This document shows positions 17,936-26,512 of a stretch of DNA of 64,000 nucleotides, piece by piece. The stretch is from JAAYZH01 sp964479695. Its GTDB lineage: Bacteria; Bacillota; Clostridia; Saccharofermentanales; Fastidiosipilaceae. The notes beneath the pieces are model-generated. The model was not told the origin of the DNA and did not search any database. It saw only the letters and a program-made list of their open reading frames with translations. The translations under genes were made by a program, and so were the position numbers. Position 1 is the first letter of the stretch. Each line of letters opens with the position of its first letter. Location of the stretch: assembly GCA_964479695.1 (NCBI GenBank), contig CAYZSO010000008.1, forward strand, positions 1-64,000, read 5' to 3'.

Positions 17936-18027
17936 GATTGTTCTTGATTCTCCATGATTTCCCTAGGTCTCCTCCCCACCCATCTCCCCGCCTGCACAAG
18001 CAGGTATATCCTGTGGCGACTTTCGTT

Positions 18028-18033
18028 TATAAT
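18028..18033 (+). promoter_or_regulatory. -10 element upstream of prs
   Basis: A TATAAT lies about 40 bases ahead of the prs start in the divergent engB/prs gap. The -35 at 17-bp spacing is poor, so the call rests on the -10 alone. Confidence 0.4.
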
Positions 18034-18073
18034 ACCATTGCACGGAGCGTTCTCACAATTCACGGAGGCATTA

Positions 18074-19294
18074 ATGACTAAGCACGTCCATCCCGCAGAT
18101 CAAAATTACTATGCATATGACCAGTACGGCGACAATCCGATGATCCCGGTGGGACCGATCGGCCTGGTATCGCTGGCTGGTATTGAAACTTTTACAACCG
18201 GAGTCAATGAACATTTGATCACCCGCAGAGAAGCCTATTCATCAGAATCCGACAGAGAACTGCCGGGTTTTCTTCGGCGCGATTATCGCTTGGGTGCCGT
18301 AATTGACCGTTTTCAGACCGGTGAAGGCAGGGCCCTTTTAATGGATTCGGTGCGAGGCCATGACCTGTTCATTCTCTGTGATGTGATGAATTACTCGGTC
18401 ACCTATTCTTTTTACGGCGAACAGAAACCGATGACGCCGGATGAGCATTTCGCTGATCTGAAGAGGATTATTCTGGCTGCCAGCGGCAAGGCGAGGCGCA
18501 TCAATGTGATTATGCCTTTCCTTTATGAGAGCAGGCAGCACCGAAGAAGTTCTCGTGAATCGCTCGATTGTGCTTTTATGCTGGAAGAACTGGATAATTT
18601 GGGCGTTGAAAATGTCATCACATTCGATGCGCACGATCCCAGAGTTGCAAACTCCACACCGACATCCGGTTTCGAGAGCATCCCCTTAACCTACCAGATG
18701 CTCAAGGCTATGACTAACCGCATCCCCGATCTTGATCTGAACGGTGACAATCTCATGTTTATCAGCCCTGATGAAGGGGCAATTAACCGAGCAATGTATT
18801 ATTCTTCGATGCTTAATGCTCCGCTCGGGACCTTCTATAAGAGACGCGATTATACGCAAATTGTCGATGGCAGAAATCCCATCACCGCACACGAATTTCT
18901 GGGTGATGACGTGGAAGGTAAGGATGTCATTGTCGTCGACGACATGATCTCCAGTGGGGACTCGATGTTGGATATCGCAAGAGAAATGAAGGAGCGCCAC
19001 GCACGTCGAGTCTTCTGCGTCGTCTCCTTCGCACTCTTCACATCCGGACTGGATCATTTTAACCAAGCCTATAAGGACGGCCTGATCGACGGCGTCCTCG
19101 GCTCAAACCTCACGTACCGCTCGCCGGAATTACTGGCCGCACCCTGGTTCATTGATGTAGACTGCTCCAAGTTCGTCGCTCTGATTATCGATGCGATTAA
19201 CCATGATTCGTCTTTGTCCACGCTCGTTAACCAGACAGCGAAGATCACGAAACTACTCGAGAAAACGAAGCAGGCAGAAGAGGTGCGTAAATGA
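18074..19294 (+). CDS. prs: ribose-phosphate pyrophosphokinase, long Clostridia type
   Basis: Makes PRPP from ribose 5-phosphate and ATP for nucleotide, His and Trp synthesis. It has 406 residues, longer than the ~315 of E. coli or Bacillus Prs, and matches the longer Clostridia subclass: SVRGHDLFILCDVMNYS, DEHFADLKRII, MPFLYESRQHRRSSRESLD, FDAHDPR with the active-site His, ISPDEG, the catalytic loop FYKRRDY with Lys, and the PRPP loop VVDDMISSGDSM. GGAGG lies 5 bases before the ATG at 18074, which decides this start over an upstream in-frame one. Its stop overlaps the start of a second paralogue. Confidence 0.93.
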   Translation: MTKHVHPADQNYYAYDQYGDNPMIPVGPIGLVSLAGIETFTTGVNEHLITRREAYSSESDRELPGFLRRDYRLGAVIDRFQTGEGRALLMDSVRGHDLFILCDVMNYSVTYSFYGEQKPMTPDEHFADLKRIILAASGKARRINVIMPFLYESRQHRRSSRESLDCAFMLEELDNLGVENVITFDAHDPRVANSTPTSGFESIPLTYQMLKAMTNRIPDLDLNGDNLMFISPDEGAINRAMYYSSMLNAPLGTFYKRRDYTQIVDGRNPITAHEFLGDDVEGKDVIVVDDMISSGDSMLDIAREMKERHARRVFCVVSFALFTSGLDHFNQAYKDGLIDGVLGSNLTYRSPELLAAPWFIDVDCSKFVALIIDAINHDSSLSTLVNQTAKITKLLEKTKQAEEVRK

Positions 19295-20541
19295 AACCCA
19301 TGACCTACGAATTCACCGATGAATCCTATTACATGTATAAGTATGACGGGGCAAACTTCATGGACACCAATGGTCCCGTTGCCCTGATTGCTCTGCCCGG
19401 CACGGAGAGCTTCGTGGACAAGGTCAATGAGGAGCTCTACAACATCCGTGTAAAGACGGTTCAACGCTATCCCCAGTTCCTGAGTTCAGAGCCCGGGTTC
19501 TTGCGCAGCAGCTATCTGGCCAAGAATGAAATCGCCCGCTTCTCTTCCGGAGAAGGCAAGGCTACGCTGAAATCAACCGTTCGCGGTCATGACGTCTATA
19601 TCTTCTGTGATGTCACCAATCACTTCGAGACCTACAACATGTTCGGCATGAAGGTGCCCTACTCCCCGGATGATCACTTTCAGAATTTGAAGCGCACCAT
19701 TCTCGCTACTTCGGCCAAAGCCCGCCATCTCAGCGTCGTCATGCCCTATCTCTATGAAGGGCGTCAGGATCAGAGGTCGTCTCGGGAGTCACTTGATGCA
19801 GCGAATGTTCTGAAAGAACTGCAATATATGGGTGTCCATAACATCATCACCTTCGACCCCCATGACTCCCGTGTCGAAAACGCCATCCCGCTTCTGGGAA
19901 TTGAGAACATCCCAACGAGCTTCCGTTTACTTTCGGCTCTAATTGAAGATAACCCGCAAATCAATTTCAGTAACCCCGACTCCCTGATGATCATCAGCCC
20001 GGACGAGAACGGGATGCAAAGAGCCACGTATTTCACGTCAATTTTGGGTCTTCCTCTGGGCGCTTTTTATCGCGAGAGAGATTGTCAAACGACCGTTGAC
20101 GGCGTGAATCCTATTATTAATTATAAATTCTTGGGTGATGATTTGAATGGCAGAACTGCAATCATCATCGATGATATGATCAATTCCGCCGAGACCGTGA
20201 CGAAGACTGCGAAGAGGCTGAAACAAGAGCTCGGCGCCAAGCATGTCATTATTATTGCCACCTATCCTCTTCTCACCCACGGCACGGAGCCCTTGGATCA
20301 GGCGTATGCGGAAGGCCTTGTGGACAAAGTCTACGGCACAAATCTCTGCGCACACTCCGATGAGCTACTCCAAGCACCATGGTACAGAGATGTTGACATG
20401 TCTTCAATGACTGCTGAATTAATCGACGCCTTGAATCATCAAGCGTCTATTTCCGGGATCCTCGATCAGACTAGCCAGATTATGGAAATGCTGGAAAAGA
20501 ATCGTGAAATGCAAAAATTCATGGAACTCGGGAATCAGTAG
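19291..20541 (+). CDS. second PRPP synthase paralogue, divergent
   Basis: A 416-residue paralogue of the preceding prs, overlapping it by 4 bases with GAGGTG in the end of the upstream gene. The fold motifs persist: VRGHDVYIFCDVTNH, YSPDDHFQNLKR, MPYLYEGRQDQRSSRESLD, FDPHDSR, ISPDENG. The catalytic loop, however, reads FYRERDC where the first copy has FYKRRDY, so the Lys is lost, and the PRPP loop reads IDDMINSAET. It could be a second isoform with altered kinetics or a non-catalytic regulatory partner, as with mammalian PRPP-synthase-associated proteins. That is inference. The tight coupling suggests equal expression and a mixed oligomer. Confidence 0.85.
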   Translation: MKPMTYEFTDESYYMYKYDGANFMDTNGPVALIALPGTESFVDKVNEELYNIRVKTVQRYPQFLSSEPGFLRSSYLAKNEIARFSSGEGKATLKSTVRGHDVYIFCDVTNHFETYNMFGMKVPYSPDDHFQNLKRTILATSAKARHLSVVMPYLYEGRQDQRSSRESLDAANVLKELQYMGVHNIITFDPHDSRVENAIPLLGIENIPTSFRLLSALIEDNPQINFSNPDSLMIISPDENGMQRATYFTSILGLPLGAFYRERDCQTTVDGVNPIINYKFLGDDLNGRTAIIIDDMINSAETVTKTAKRLKQELGAKHVIIIATYPLLTHGTEPLDQAYAEGLVDKVYGTNLCAHSDELLQAPWYRDVDMSSMTAELIDALNHQASISGILDQTSQIMEMLEKNREMQKFMELGNQ

Positions 20542-20557
20542 ATTCCTAAGCTCCATG
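20520..20557 (+). other. hairpin across the stop codon of the second PRPP synthase gene
   Basis: A 17-base arm starting CATGGAACTCGGG and its near-complement ending CTCCATG pair with a few wobbles around a 4-base loop, and the TAG stop lies in the loop region. There is no T-run, so this is not a classic terminator. It could slow exonucleases at the mRNA end. Confidence 0.45.
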
Positions 20558-20642
20558 AACTTCGCCTATCGATGTTTGCGTTCTAAGTCAGCTCTTCTCT
20601 AGCCTGGCTTTCCGCTAGATCTGCAATCCGCCGGTCCCGCAA

Positions 20643-22163
20643 CTAGAACGGCAAGAAGCTCGCTCCGTTGACGATTAACCAGACAAGCCCATAACCTAGG
20701 GCGACAAACAGCAACAAGAAGACTAACCAACTGAGGAAGCGGCGCAAGCCGCCTCTTTTTTTGCGAGCTCTGACAGGCTCGTTAGAACCCGCTTGCAGGG
20801 GTCTCCCGGAACGATCCATCTGAGTAATCACCGGTTCTGTCGTGCCGTCACTGTAGCGTTTGTCATAAATTTGCTGTTTCTGTTCGCGCGTAATCGGCTG
20901 AGCGGCCGGCTTACTGTAGTTTCCTGAAACCGGGGTTTGTTCAGAAGGAATCTCATTTCTTTTCATAGCTTGTTCTTCTTTTCTCACTTGCTGACGTTCA
21001 AAGGCTGCCAGACGCATCTTTTCGTAATTCGCCATCTGCTCAGGGCTCACCTCAGCTTCCCCTTGGCGAGGTTTGGTTTTTGTTTTCGCTTTTGGTTTCG
21101 GTTGAGGTTCATTCACTGCCTCCTGATTGGAGTCTATAGGGTATAAGGCCAAAGGCGCCTCCTTCTCAGTCCTCACGCGTTTTACCGGTGGTGGCGTTTG
21201 CTCCTGCCTCAAGCGTGACGTTTGTTCCTGTCTCAAACTTGACGTTGGGACCACCCGGGTTTCGTCGTTTACCAGGCGCGAAAGGTCTTCTTCAGACTGG
21301 TAACGGTCCAAGTCTTCGCCTTCGATTAGGGTATTTGCTACAAAGGAAAGTCCTGGTTGCTGTATAACCTCCAGCAAAATCAAAGTAATATTGTCCGAAC
21401 TCCCCGCTGCTTCCGCAAGATTGACGAGTTCTTCGGCTTTGGCCTCCACAGTGGCCTCTTCTGCTAACACATTACGAATGGCTTCCCGTCCAAGAAAACC
21501 GGATATGCCATCGCTGCACAAGAGGAACAGATCATGGTTCTCAATCTGGATATCCGGCACAAGGAAGTAGCCCAAGTTCTCGCCATTGGTCTCTCTGCCG
21601 AGATAATTGGTCAAACTGTTGCGCATGGGGTGGGTCTTGGCCTCGTCAGAAGTTAAGTACCCCAGAGAGCGAAGTCTGGCAGCGTGGCTGTCGTCGCGGG
21701 ATATCTGCTTCAGTTGGCCGTGACGACAGTGGAAAACGGCGGAATCGCCCATGTTCGCCAGGACTGCCTTACCCTCTGCGAAGATCAAGATGCTGATTGT
21801 TGCGCCCATTCCCTCATTCTCGGAACCAGCCATGCGGTTGCGGGCGACAATTTGTTCGTTGCGTTCGTTTAAGTACGATGCCACGGCTTCTGTTGCCGGA
21901 ATTTCTTTATGATTACTTAACTCGCGTTCAAAGGCTCCCAGCTCAGAAACGGCGATGCGTGAGGCGATTTCGCCTTTGGCCATACCACCCATACCGTCTG
22001 AGACCGCATACACCTGAACATCCCCACTGGAGCGGAAACTCTTACTATAGGTGGAGGCTAACTGATAACCCCTGCGAAAATACCCTTGGCAATAAAAATT
22101 ATCTTCATTCTTCTGCCTGACCAAACCGATATCGGAATAGGCAGCGCCTTGAATTTCAAGCAT
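20643..22163 (-). CDS. PP2C-type Ser/Thr protein phosphatase with membrane tail
   Basis: Metal-dependent phosphatase of the PrpC/Stp group. The catalytic ~250 residues include SDIGLVRQKNEDNF, VSDGMGGMAKGE, ANMGDSAVF, LLCSDGISGFL and SSDNITLILLEV, all aspartates for the two metals being present. A long polar linker with an SLRQEQT octapeptide duplication follows, and the protein ends in one transmembrane helix (LSWLVFLLLFVALGYGLVWLIV), so the catalytic part faces the cytoplasm. The Hanks-type kinase that normally sits beside it is not in the window. Downstream of an LCP protein and near murC, it may act on cell-wall regulation. TAGGAG precedes the ATG. Confidence 0.93.
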   Translation of the reverse strand: MLEIQGAAYSDIGLVRQKNEDNFYCQGYFRRGYQLASTYSKSFRSSGDVQVYAVSDGMGGMAKGEIASRIAVSELGAFERELSNHKEIPATEAVASYLNERNEQIVARNRMAGSENEGMGATISILIFAEGKAVLANMGDSAVFHCRHGQLKQISRDDSHAARLRSLGYLTSDEAKTHPMRNSLTNYLGRETNGENLGYFLVPDIQIENHDLFLLCSDGISGFLGREAIRNVLAEEATVEAKAEELVNLAEAAGSSDNITLILLEVIQQPGLSFVANTLIEGEDLDRYQSEEDLSRLVNDETRVVPTSSLRQEQTSRLRQEQTPPPVKRVRTEKEAPLALYPIDSNQEAVNEPQPKPKAKTKTKPRQGEAEVSPEQMANYEKMRLAAFERQQVRKEEQAMKRNEIPSEQTPVSGNYSKPAAQPITREQKQQIYDKRYSDGTTEPVITQMDRSGRPLQAGSNEPVRARKKRGGLRRFLSWLVFLLLFVALGYGLVWLIVNGASFLPF

Positions 22164-22170
22164 TTTATAC

Positions 22171-22194
22171 TCCTATTCAACTTCCTATTCTACT
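22171..22194. repeat. 12-bp duplication across the LCP gene stop
   Basis: Two 12-bp units (TCCTATTCAACT, TCCTATTCTACT) span the end of the LCP gene. On the minus strand each copy holds a TAG and an AGGA(A/G), so the duplication doubled the stop codon and supplies the ribosome site for the phosphatase gene. Confidence 0.75.
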
Positions 22195-23231
22195 TTACCC
22201 CAGATGAAATCGTGCAATGCCGGAATCTGGACATCCGGGTAATAAATCATATTCCAATTGGACGTATTGGTTTCGTACATGCCGTCTTGCGGAACATAAT
22301 ATTGTTTGACGGACTTGAGAGAGCCCAAAGCCCCGACCCCGGTGCCCAGCACATCGGTTCGATCCATATTGGTGACCAATTCATCGAGCACAGTCACTGC
22401 AAAATTCGCTTGTCGGAACACATTTCTCGTGGCAAATTCATCAATGACAGCTTCTATTAATTGTCTCTGCCTCGATGTGCGGCCGAAGTCCGAGTCGATG
22501 CTCCGCACTCTGGCCCAAGAGATCGCCTGATTTCCGTCCAGTACCTGGACGCCGGGAGCGGTCAGGTAATTGGGTTCTTTACCTGTTAAATAGGCCATTT
22601 CCCCCATGACCTGGTTTGTGGCATCTACTTCGTTCTCTTGGATATCAAGTGTCACTCCGCCCAATGCATCGACGAAGCCGCTTGCGCTCCAGAAGTCAAA
22701 CATGACAAATTTCTGAATATCAAGATCCAGATTATAGTTGAGCGTATTGATTAACATGCCCACGCCGCCGTACGCATAGGAGGCATTCACTTTGTGACGG
22801 GTGCCATCGGCATCATTCATATTCATTTCAGTATCGCGCAGGACGGAAGTCAGTTTGATCTGGCTGTTCCTCCGATCGACGGTAACAATAATAATACTGT
22901 CCGCGCGTGCTGTTTCCTCGCCGCGCGAGTCGATTCCGAAAACCAAGATATTACTGACCAATGGATCTTTTTGCGCGACTTTCAAGATCGGGTAATCCGG
23001 ATCAACAGACAAATTGACTTTGCCCAACTTCCCGCCGTCACTGACCGGTATATAGTTCTCAAGTCCGCTGGTGCTGTTGGTCTCCACGCCTTTTATCCCA
23101 ATATAGTCCATTGTGCCAAGTGTATTCCACAGGAACAAGAAGGCACCCAATGCGAGGCCGAGCACCGCAGTTAGGATGCGCCCCAGGACGAAACCAAAGC
23201 CTCTCCCGGGATTATTGTTATCTCTCGCCAT
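22185..23231 (-). CDS. LytR-CpsA-Psr (LCP) family transferase
   Basis: Membrane-anchored enzyme that transfers lipid-linked teichoic acid or capsule polymers to peptidoglycan. One N-terminal transmembrane helix (residues ~13-36) precedes an extracytoplasmic LCP domain with NILVFGIDSRGEETARADSIIIV, TSVLRDTEM, HKVNASYAYGG, FVDALGGVTLDI and the substrate-binding RVRSIDSDFGRTSRQRQLI. 348 residues is typical for a short LCP. It ends a few bases before the phosphatase gene and is divergent from murC, so envelope functions cluster here. Confidence 0.94.
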   Translation of the reverse strand: MARDNNNPGRGFGFVLGRILTAVLGLALGAFLFLWNTLGTMDYIGIKGVETNSTSGLENYIPVSDGGKLGKVNLSVDPDYPILKVAQKDPLVSNILVFGIDSRGEETARADSIIIVTVDRRNSQIKLTSVLRDTEMNMNDADGTRHKVNASYAYGGVGMLINTLNYNLDLDIQKFVMFDFWSASGFVDALGGVTLDIQENEVDATNQVMGEMAYLTGKEPNYLTAPGVQVLDGNQAISWARVRSIDSDFGRTSRQRQLIEAVIDEFATRNVFRQANFAVTVLDELVTNMDRTDVLGTGVGALGSLKSVKQYYVPQDGMYETNTSNWNMIYYPDVQIPALHDFIWGKVE

Positions 23232-23304
23232 GATTATGTCTCTTTCTCATCAATTTTCTCTTCCCAAACACACGTTCTGTTGGCTCTGCGTTTGGAGCAA
23301 GACT

Positions 23305-23313
23305 AGTATACCA
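23305..23313 (-). promoter_or_regulatory. extended -10 promoter of the LCP gene
   Basis: The minus strand reads TGGTATACT, an extended -10, about 75 bases upstream of the LCP start. No clear -35. Confidence 0.4.
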
Positions 23314-23367
23314 TCCTGACGGCGCTACGATCTCACAATAGGGGTTTTGCGCCGCATCCGATCATGC

Positions 23368-23373
23368 TAGAAT
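23368..23373 (+). promoter_or_regulatory. extended -10 promoter of murC
   Basis: TGCTAGAAT (extended -10) lies just ahead of the murC ribosome site, with a TTTTGC at 17-bp spacing as weak -35. The leader would be very short. Confidence 0.4.
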
Positions 23374-23392
23374 AGCACGCGTGAGGTGAATT

Positions 23393-24865
23393 ATGAGCGT
23401 AGTTAAACATCAGGCTTTGGCCGATTTGAAACAAGGAAGTAAAATTTATTTTATCGGAATCGCCGGAATCAGCATGTGCGGTCTGGCAGAGATTTCTCTT
23501 CATATGAATTATACCGTTGGCGGTTCAGATCCCCGCAGTTCTTTTCAGACACTGAATCTGCGCGATTTGGGTGCGGTGATCAACCACGAGCAGACGGCTG
23601 AAAATATTGATTCTTTCGACCCGGAACTGGTCGTTTATTCGGCGGCCATCCCTGAGACGAACCCGGAACGCGCCAGAGCGGTCCAGCTGGGTATCCAAAC
23701 GATTAGCCGGGCGGAATTTCTGGGTTGGATTACGAGATCATACCGCACGGTTATTAACATCGCCGGTACGCATGGTAAGACAACCACGACCGCTATGACT
23801 TCAATGATCCTGATCCAATCGGGAGCTAATCCTACGGTGCATTTGGGTGCTGATCTGGATGATTTCAATCAGAGTACGGTTCACCTGGGAGACAGCAGCA
23901 GTCTGTTTGTTTCGGAAGCTTGTGAGTACAAGAATAGTTTATTGAACTTCTACTCTACGACTGCCGCCATCCTCAACATTGATGCGGATCACCTGGATTT
24001 CTTCAGCGATATTGACGATATTATCAATACCTTCGTACGTTTCGGCGCGGATCTGCCCGAAGAAGGAAACCTGGTTATTCCCTTCCACAGCAAGCACTTC
24101 GGTGTTTTCATGGAACGTTTAAGGGAAACCCGACTGCGTGAGGGGCACAGTTTGCCGAATATCATTACCTTTGGCGCATATCAAGATGATTCACCGATTC
24201 AGCCGACCTTTTATTTCAAAGATCTTCGCTATGAGGACGGACTGCCTTCATTCACGGTCTATTACAATCATGAATTATACAGGCATATTAAGCTTGCGAT
24301 CCCGGGCATCCACAATGTCCATAACGCACTTGCCGCCATCGCTTGTGCCCATTTGAATGGCGGCACTCCGGAAGCTGCCAGAGCGGTTCTCTTACGATTC
24401 AAGGGCGCGGGCGGACGCTTCACGAAAATCGGCACGTATAAAGGTGCTACGGTTATTGCAGACTACGCGCATCACCCTACGGAGATTGCCGCAACGCTCC
24501 AAGCAGCAGATCAGATACCGCACAGGAAGATATGGCCAATCTGTCAGATTCTGAATTACACCAGAGCGAACGATCATTATGAGTCGTTTATCGATGTCTT
24601 CGAAGATCGTGAGGAAGTCATTTTCTACAAGATCTATTCCAGTCGCGAGACGGACACGCTGGGTATGTCCGCGGAACGTTTTGCGGAAGATATTACTTCG
24701 CGCGGGCGTATTGCCTACGCGGCGAACAGCCCGGATGAGCTACGGGAGTTGCTGGACGAGAAAATATCTCCCGAGGATATCCTCTTATTTCTGGGGCCGG
24801 AGGGCATACACGAAGCTGCGGTTGAGCTGTGCAAATCGGAAGATGGTGTTTACATCCATCACTAA
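23393..24865 (+). CDS. murC: UDP-N-acetylmuramate--L-alanine ligase
   Basis: Adds L-alanine to UDP-MurNAc in peptidoglycan precursor synthesis. The N-terminal Rossmann domain has YFIGIAGISMCGLAEI, the ATP loop is GTHGKTTTTAMTSM near residue 125, SEACEYKNSLLNFY follows, then IPGIHNVHNALAAIA, and the C-terminal domain holds DYAHHPTEIAATL. 490 residues is slightly long but normal for Clostridia. GAGGTG is 5 bases before the ATG. It stands alone, convergent with the Gfo/Idh gene that begins the accessory island. Confidence 0.97.
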   Translation: MSVVKHQALADLKQGSKIYFIGIAGISMCGLAEISLHMNYTVGGSDPRSSFQTLNLRDLGAVINHEQTAENIDSFDPELVVYSAAIPETNPERARAVQLGIQTISRAEFLGWITRSYRTVINIAGTHGKTTTTAMTSMILIQSGANPTVHLGADLDDFNQSTVHLGDSSSLFVSEACEYKNSLLNFYSTTAAILNIDADHLDFFSDIDDIINTFVRFGADLPEEGNLVIPFHSKHFGVFMERLRETRLREGHSLPNIITFGAYQDDSPIQPTFYFKDLRYEDGLPSFTVYYNHELYRHIKLAIPGIHNVHNALAAIACAHLNGGTPEAARAVLLRFKGAGGRFTKIGTYKGATVIADYAHHPTEIAATLQAADQIPHRKIWPICQILNYTRANDHYESFIDVFEDREEVIFYKIYSSRETDTLGMSAERFAEDITSRGRIAYAANSPDELRELLDEKISPEDILLFLGPEGIHEAAVELCKSEDGVYIHH

Positions 24866-24898
24866 GAGAGAGTTCGCCTGATTGTTGCTTCATTCATC

Positions 24899-26053
24899 TC
24901 AGCCCAGCTGAATCCCAAGTTCGGAAGGCAATGCCCGGTTTTCGGCACAGTGAACGAGTGTCTCCTCCAGATTTTTGACAAAGTAAAAGTCGTCAGAGGG
25001 CGTGTGAACCTGCTCCACCAAATCGGAACGTACCGGTGTAATGTGGTTCTGTTGCACCATACGTACCGCTCGGATATGCGGTAGATTCGCTTCCACGCCA
25101 CATAACGGCTGCTCGCCGGTATTCACTGCCTGGATTGCATCAATCAGCTTCTGCATATCACCGCCAGGTTCTACATCACTGTAATCAAATGAGCTGCCAT
25201 CCTTCATCGCTACGCGAAATAACGGTTTCTCTTGTGAATAGGTAATCGTGGCATAGTCAAATTCCAACACGCCTTTTGGGCCCCAAAACTCTGTGCGGAT
25301 TGGGTGAGCCGTATAGTATTGAATCGGCAGTCCTCCGGTCGATTGGAACCTCAGTGCTGCGATGTCATAGTTTTCAATCGTGGGGTTTGCGCGGTAAAGC
25401 TCAGCCTGCACGCTCTCGATGTCACATGCTGTATACATGGATGACCCTAACAAAAAGGTTAACATTTGAAATTGATGTGCACAAGCGTTTGTGAAGGGGC
25501 TGTCAAATACTTCCCGACCCTGGCTTTTGATTCGTCCGGCCCAATTATTGCGCCGATAGTAAGCGGCGCCTCTGCGATAGCCATGGTAGGCAGTGATGCG
25601 CTTCGCTTCACCGAAGCGCCCGGACAATATGTCGCGCTTGAGGGCTTGTACATCCCTGCGATAGTTAAGCTGGTAACCAACGCAAAGGAACTTGCCTGCC
25701 TTCTTACTGGCTGTCTGCATGGCAATGGCTTCTTCTTCGGTCAGGCAGAGCGGTTTCTCACACAATACATTCACACCATGTTCCAGACAGGCAAGTACCA
25801 TTTCCGTGTGGAAATGTACAGGTGATACGAGTACCGCTAAATCAGCGCTGTCTCTAATAAAGAAGCTTTCCAAGTTGGGATAAATCGGTATCCGCCTTTC
25901 CCGTATCTGTGGTACATTCTCTGCAAGATTTGGATCAATATCACAAATCGCGATTAGATCTGCCCCTAGATCTTTTGACGTCAGTGCGTCTACATATAGT
26001 CTGCCGTAGCCGCCCGCCCCTACAAGTACAATGCGCGGTCTTGATTTTGACAT
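24899..26053 (-). CDS. Gfo/Idh/MocA family oxidoreductase (first copy)
   Basis: NAD(P)-dependent sugar or cyclitol oxidoreductase, 384 residues. The N-terminal Rossmann fold has IVLVGAGGYGRLYVDAL, the catalytic EKP motif is in NVLCEKPLCLTEEEA, and the C-terminal alpha/beta domain includes EFWGPKGVLEFDY. The substrate is unknown. The start at 26053 is set by AAGGAG 9 bases upstream, one of three tandem AAGGAG copies. An earlier in-frame start would simply translate these as a Lys-Glu run. It is divergent from the sensor kinase and is probably part of the same carbohydrate regulon as the downstream transporter. Confidence 0.88.
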   Translation of the reverse strand: MSKSRPRIVLVGAGGYGRLYVDALTSKDLGADLIAICDIDPNLAENVPQIRERRIPIYPNLESFFIRDSADLAVLVSPVHFHTEMVLACLEHGVNVLCEKPLCLTEEEAIAMQTASKKAGKFLCVGYQLNYRRDVQALKRDILSGRFGEAKRITAYHGYRRGAAYYRRNNWAGRIKSQGREVFDSPFTNACAHQFQMLTFLLGSSMYTACDIESVQAELYRANPTIENYDIAALRFQSTGGLPIQYYTAHPIRTEFWGPKGVLEFDYATITYSQEKPLFRVAMKDGSSFDYSDVEPGGDMQKLIDAIQAVNTGEQPLCGVEANLPHIRAVRMVQQNHITPVRSDLVEQVHTPSDDFYFVKNLEETLVHCAENRALPSELGIQLG

Positions 26054-26062
26054 AAGATTCTT

Positions 26063-26086
26063 CTCCTTCTTCTCCTTCTTCTCCTT
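26063..26086 (-). promoter_or_regulatory. triple Shine-Dalgarno array
   Basis: On the minus strand AAGGAG occurs three times with a 9-bp period just upstream of the Gfo/Idh start. Only the copy nearest the ATG is at a useful distance. The others may be slippage products or act as ribosome standby sites. Confidence 0.6.
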
Positions 26087-26240
26087 CTTACCAATTTGCC
26101 ATTCCCATAGCACGAAACAGCAAGTCGGTACCTCGATAAATCTTCGAACTGGTCAATTCCGGCTTTCAGCAGGAAGTATTGACCATTCGGGTTTTCCTTC
26201 AAAAAATGTTTGATACAGGGAGGCTTCCAAATAGCGGAAC

Positions 26241-26261
26241 AACAGAAAGAAGATTTCTGTT
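26241..26261. promoter_or_regulatory. inverted repeat in the divergent island promoter region
   Basis: AACAGAAA and TTTCTGTT form perfect 8-bp arms around GAAGA. A TATGAT that could be the -10 of the sensor-kinase operon starts at the right arm, so an operator role is plausible. The rest of the gap 26087-26512 shows AT-rich DNA and no gene I can support. Confidence 0.45.
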
Positions 26262-26512
26262 ATGATACAACAAAATTATCGAGCCAAATAAAACCTCTCT
26301 GTGCATAGCATATAGGATACCCATTTGGATATACAATTCACAAATTCGAAGATTATTGGCAAAATTTCGACTTTGTTTTTTGAATCAGCCTTTCCTTACA
26401 GCAAGCTGTGGAAGGGTCGTAAAAGATGGGCAAAACTTATAGAATTCAAATTGAAACCCACGTGTTGAAGCCCACGTCCCGTTCATTATTCTTAATAAAG
26501 GTGCTAAACAAA

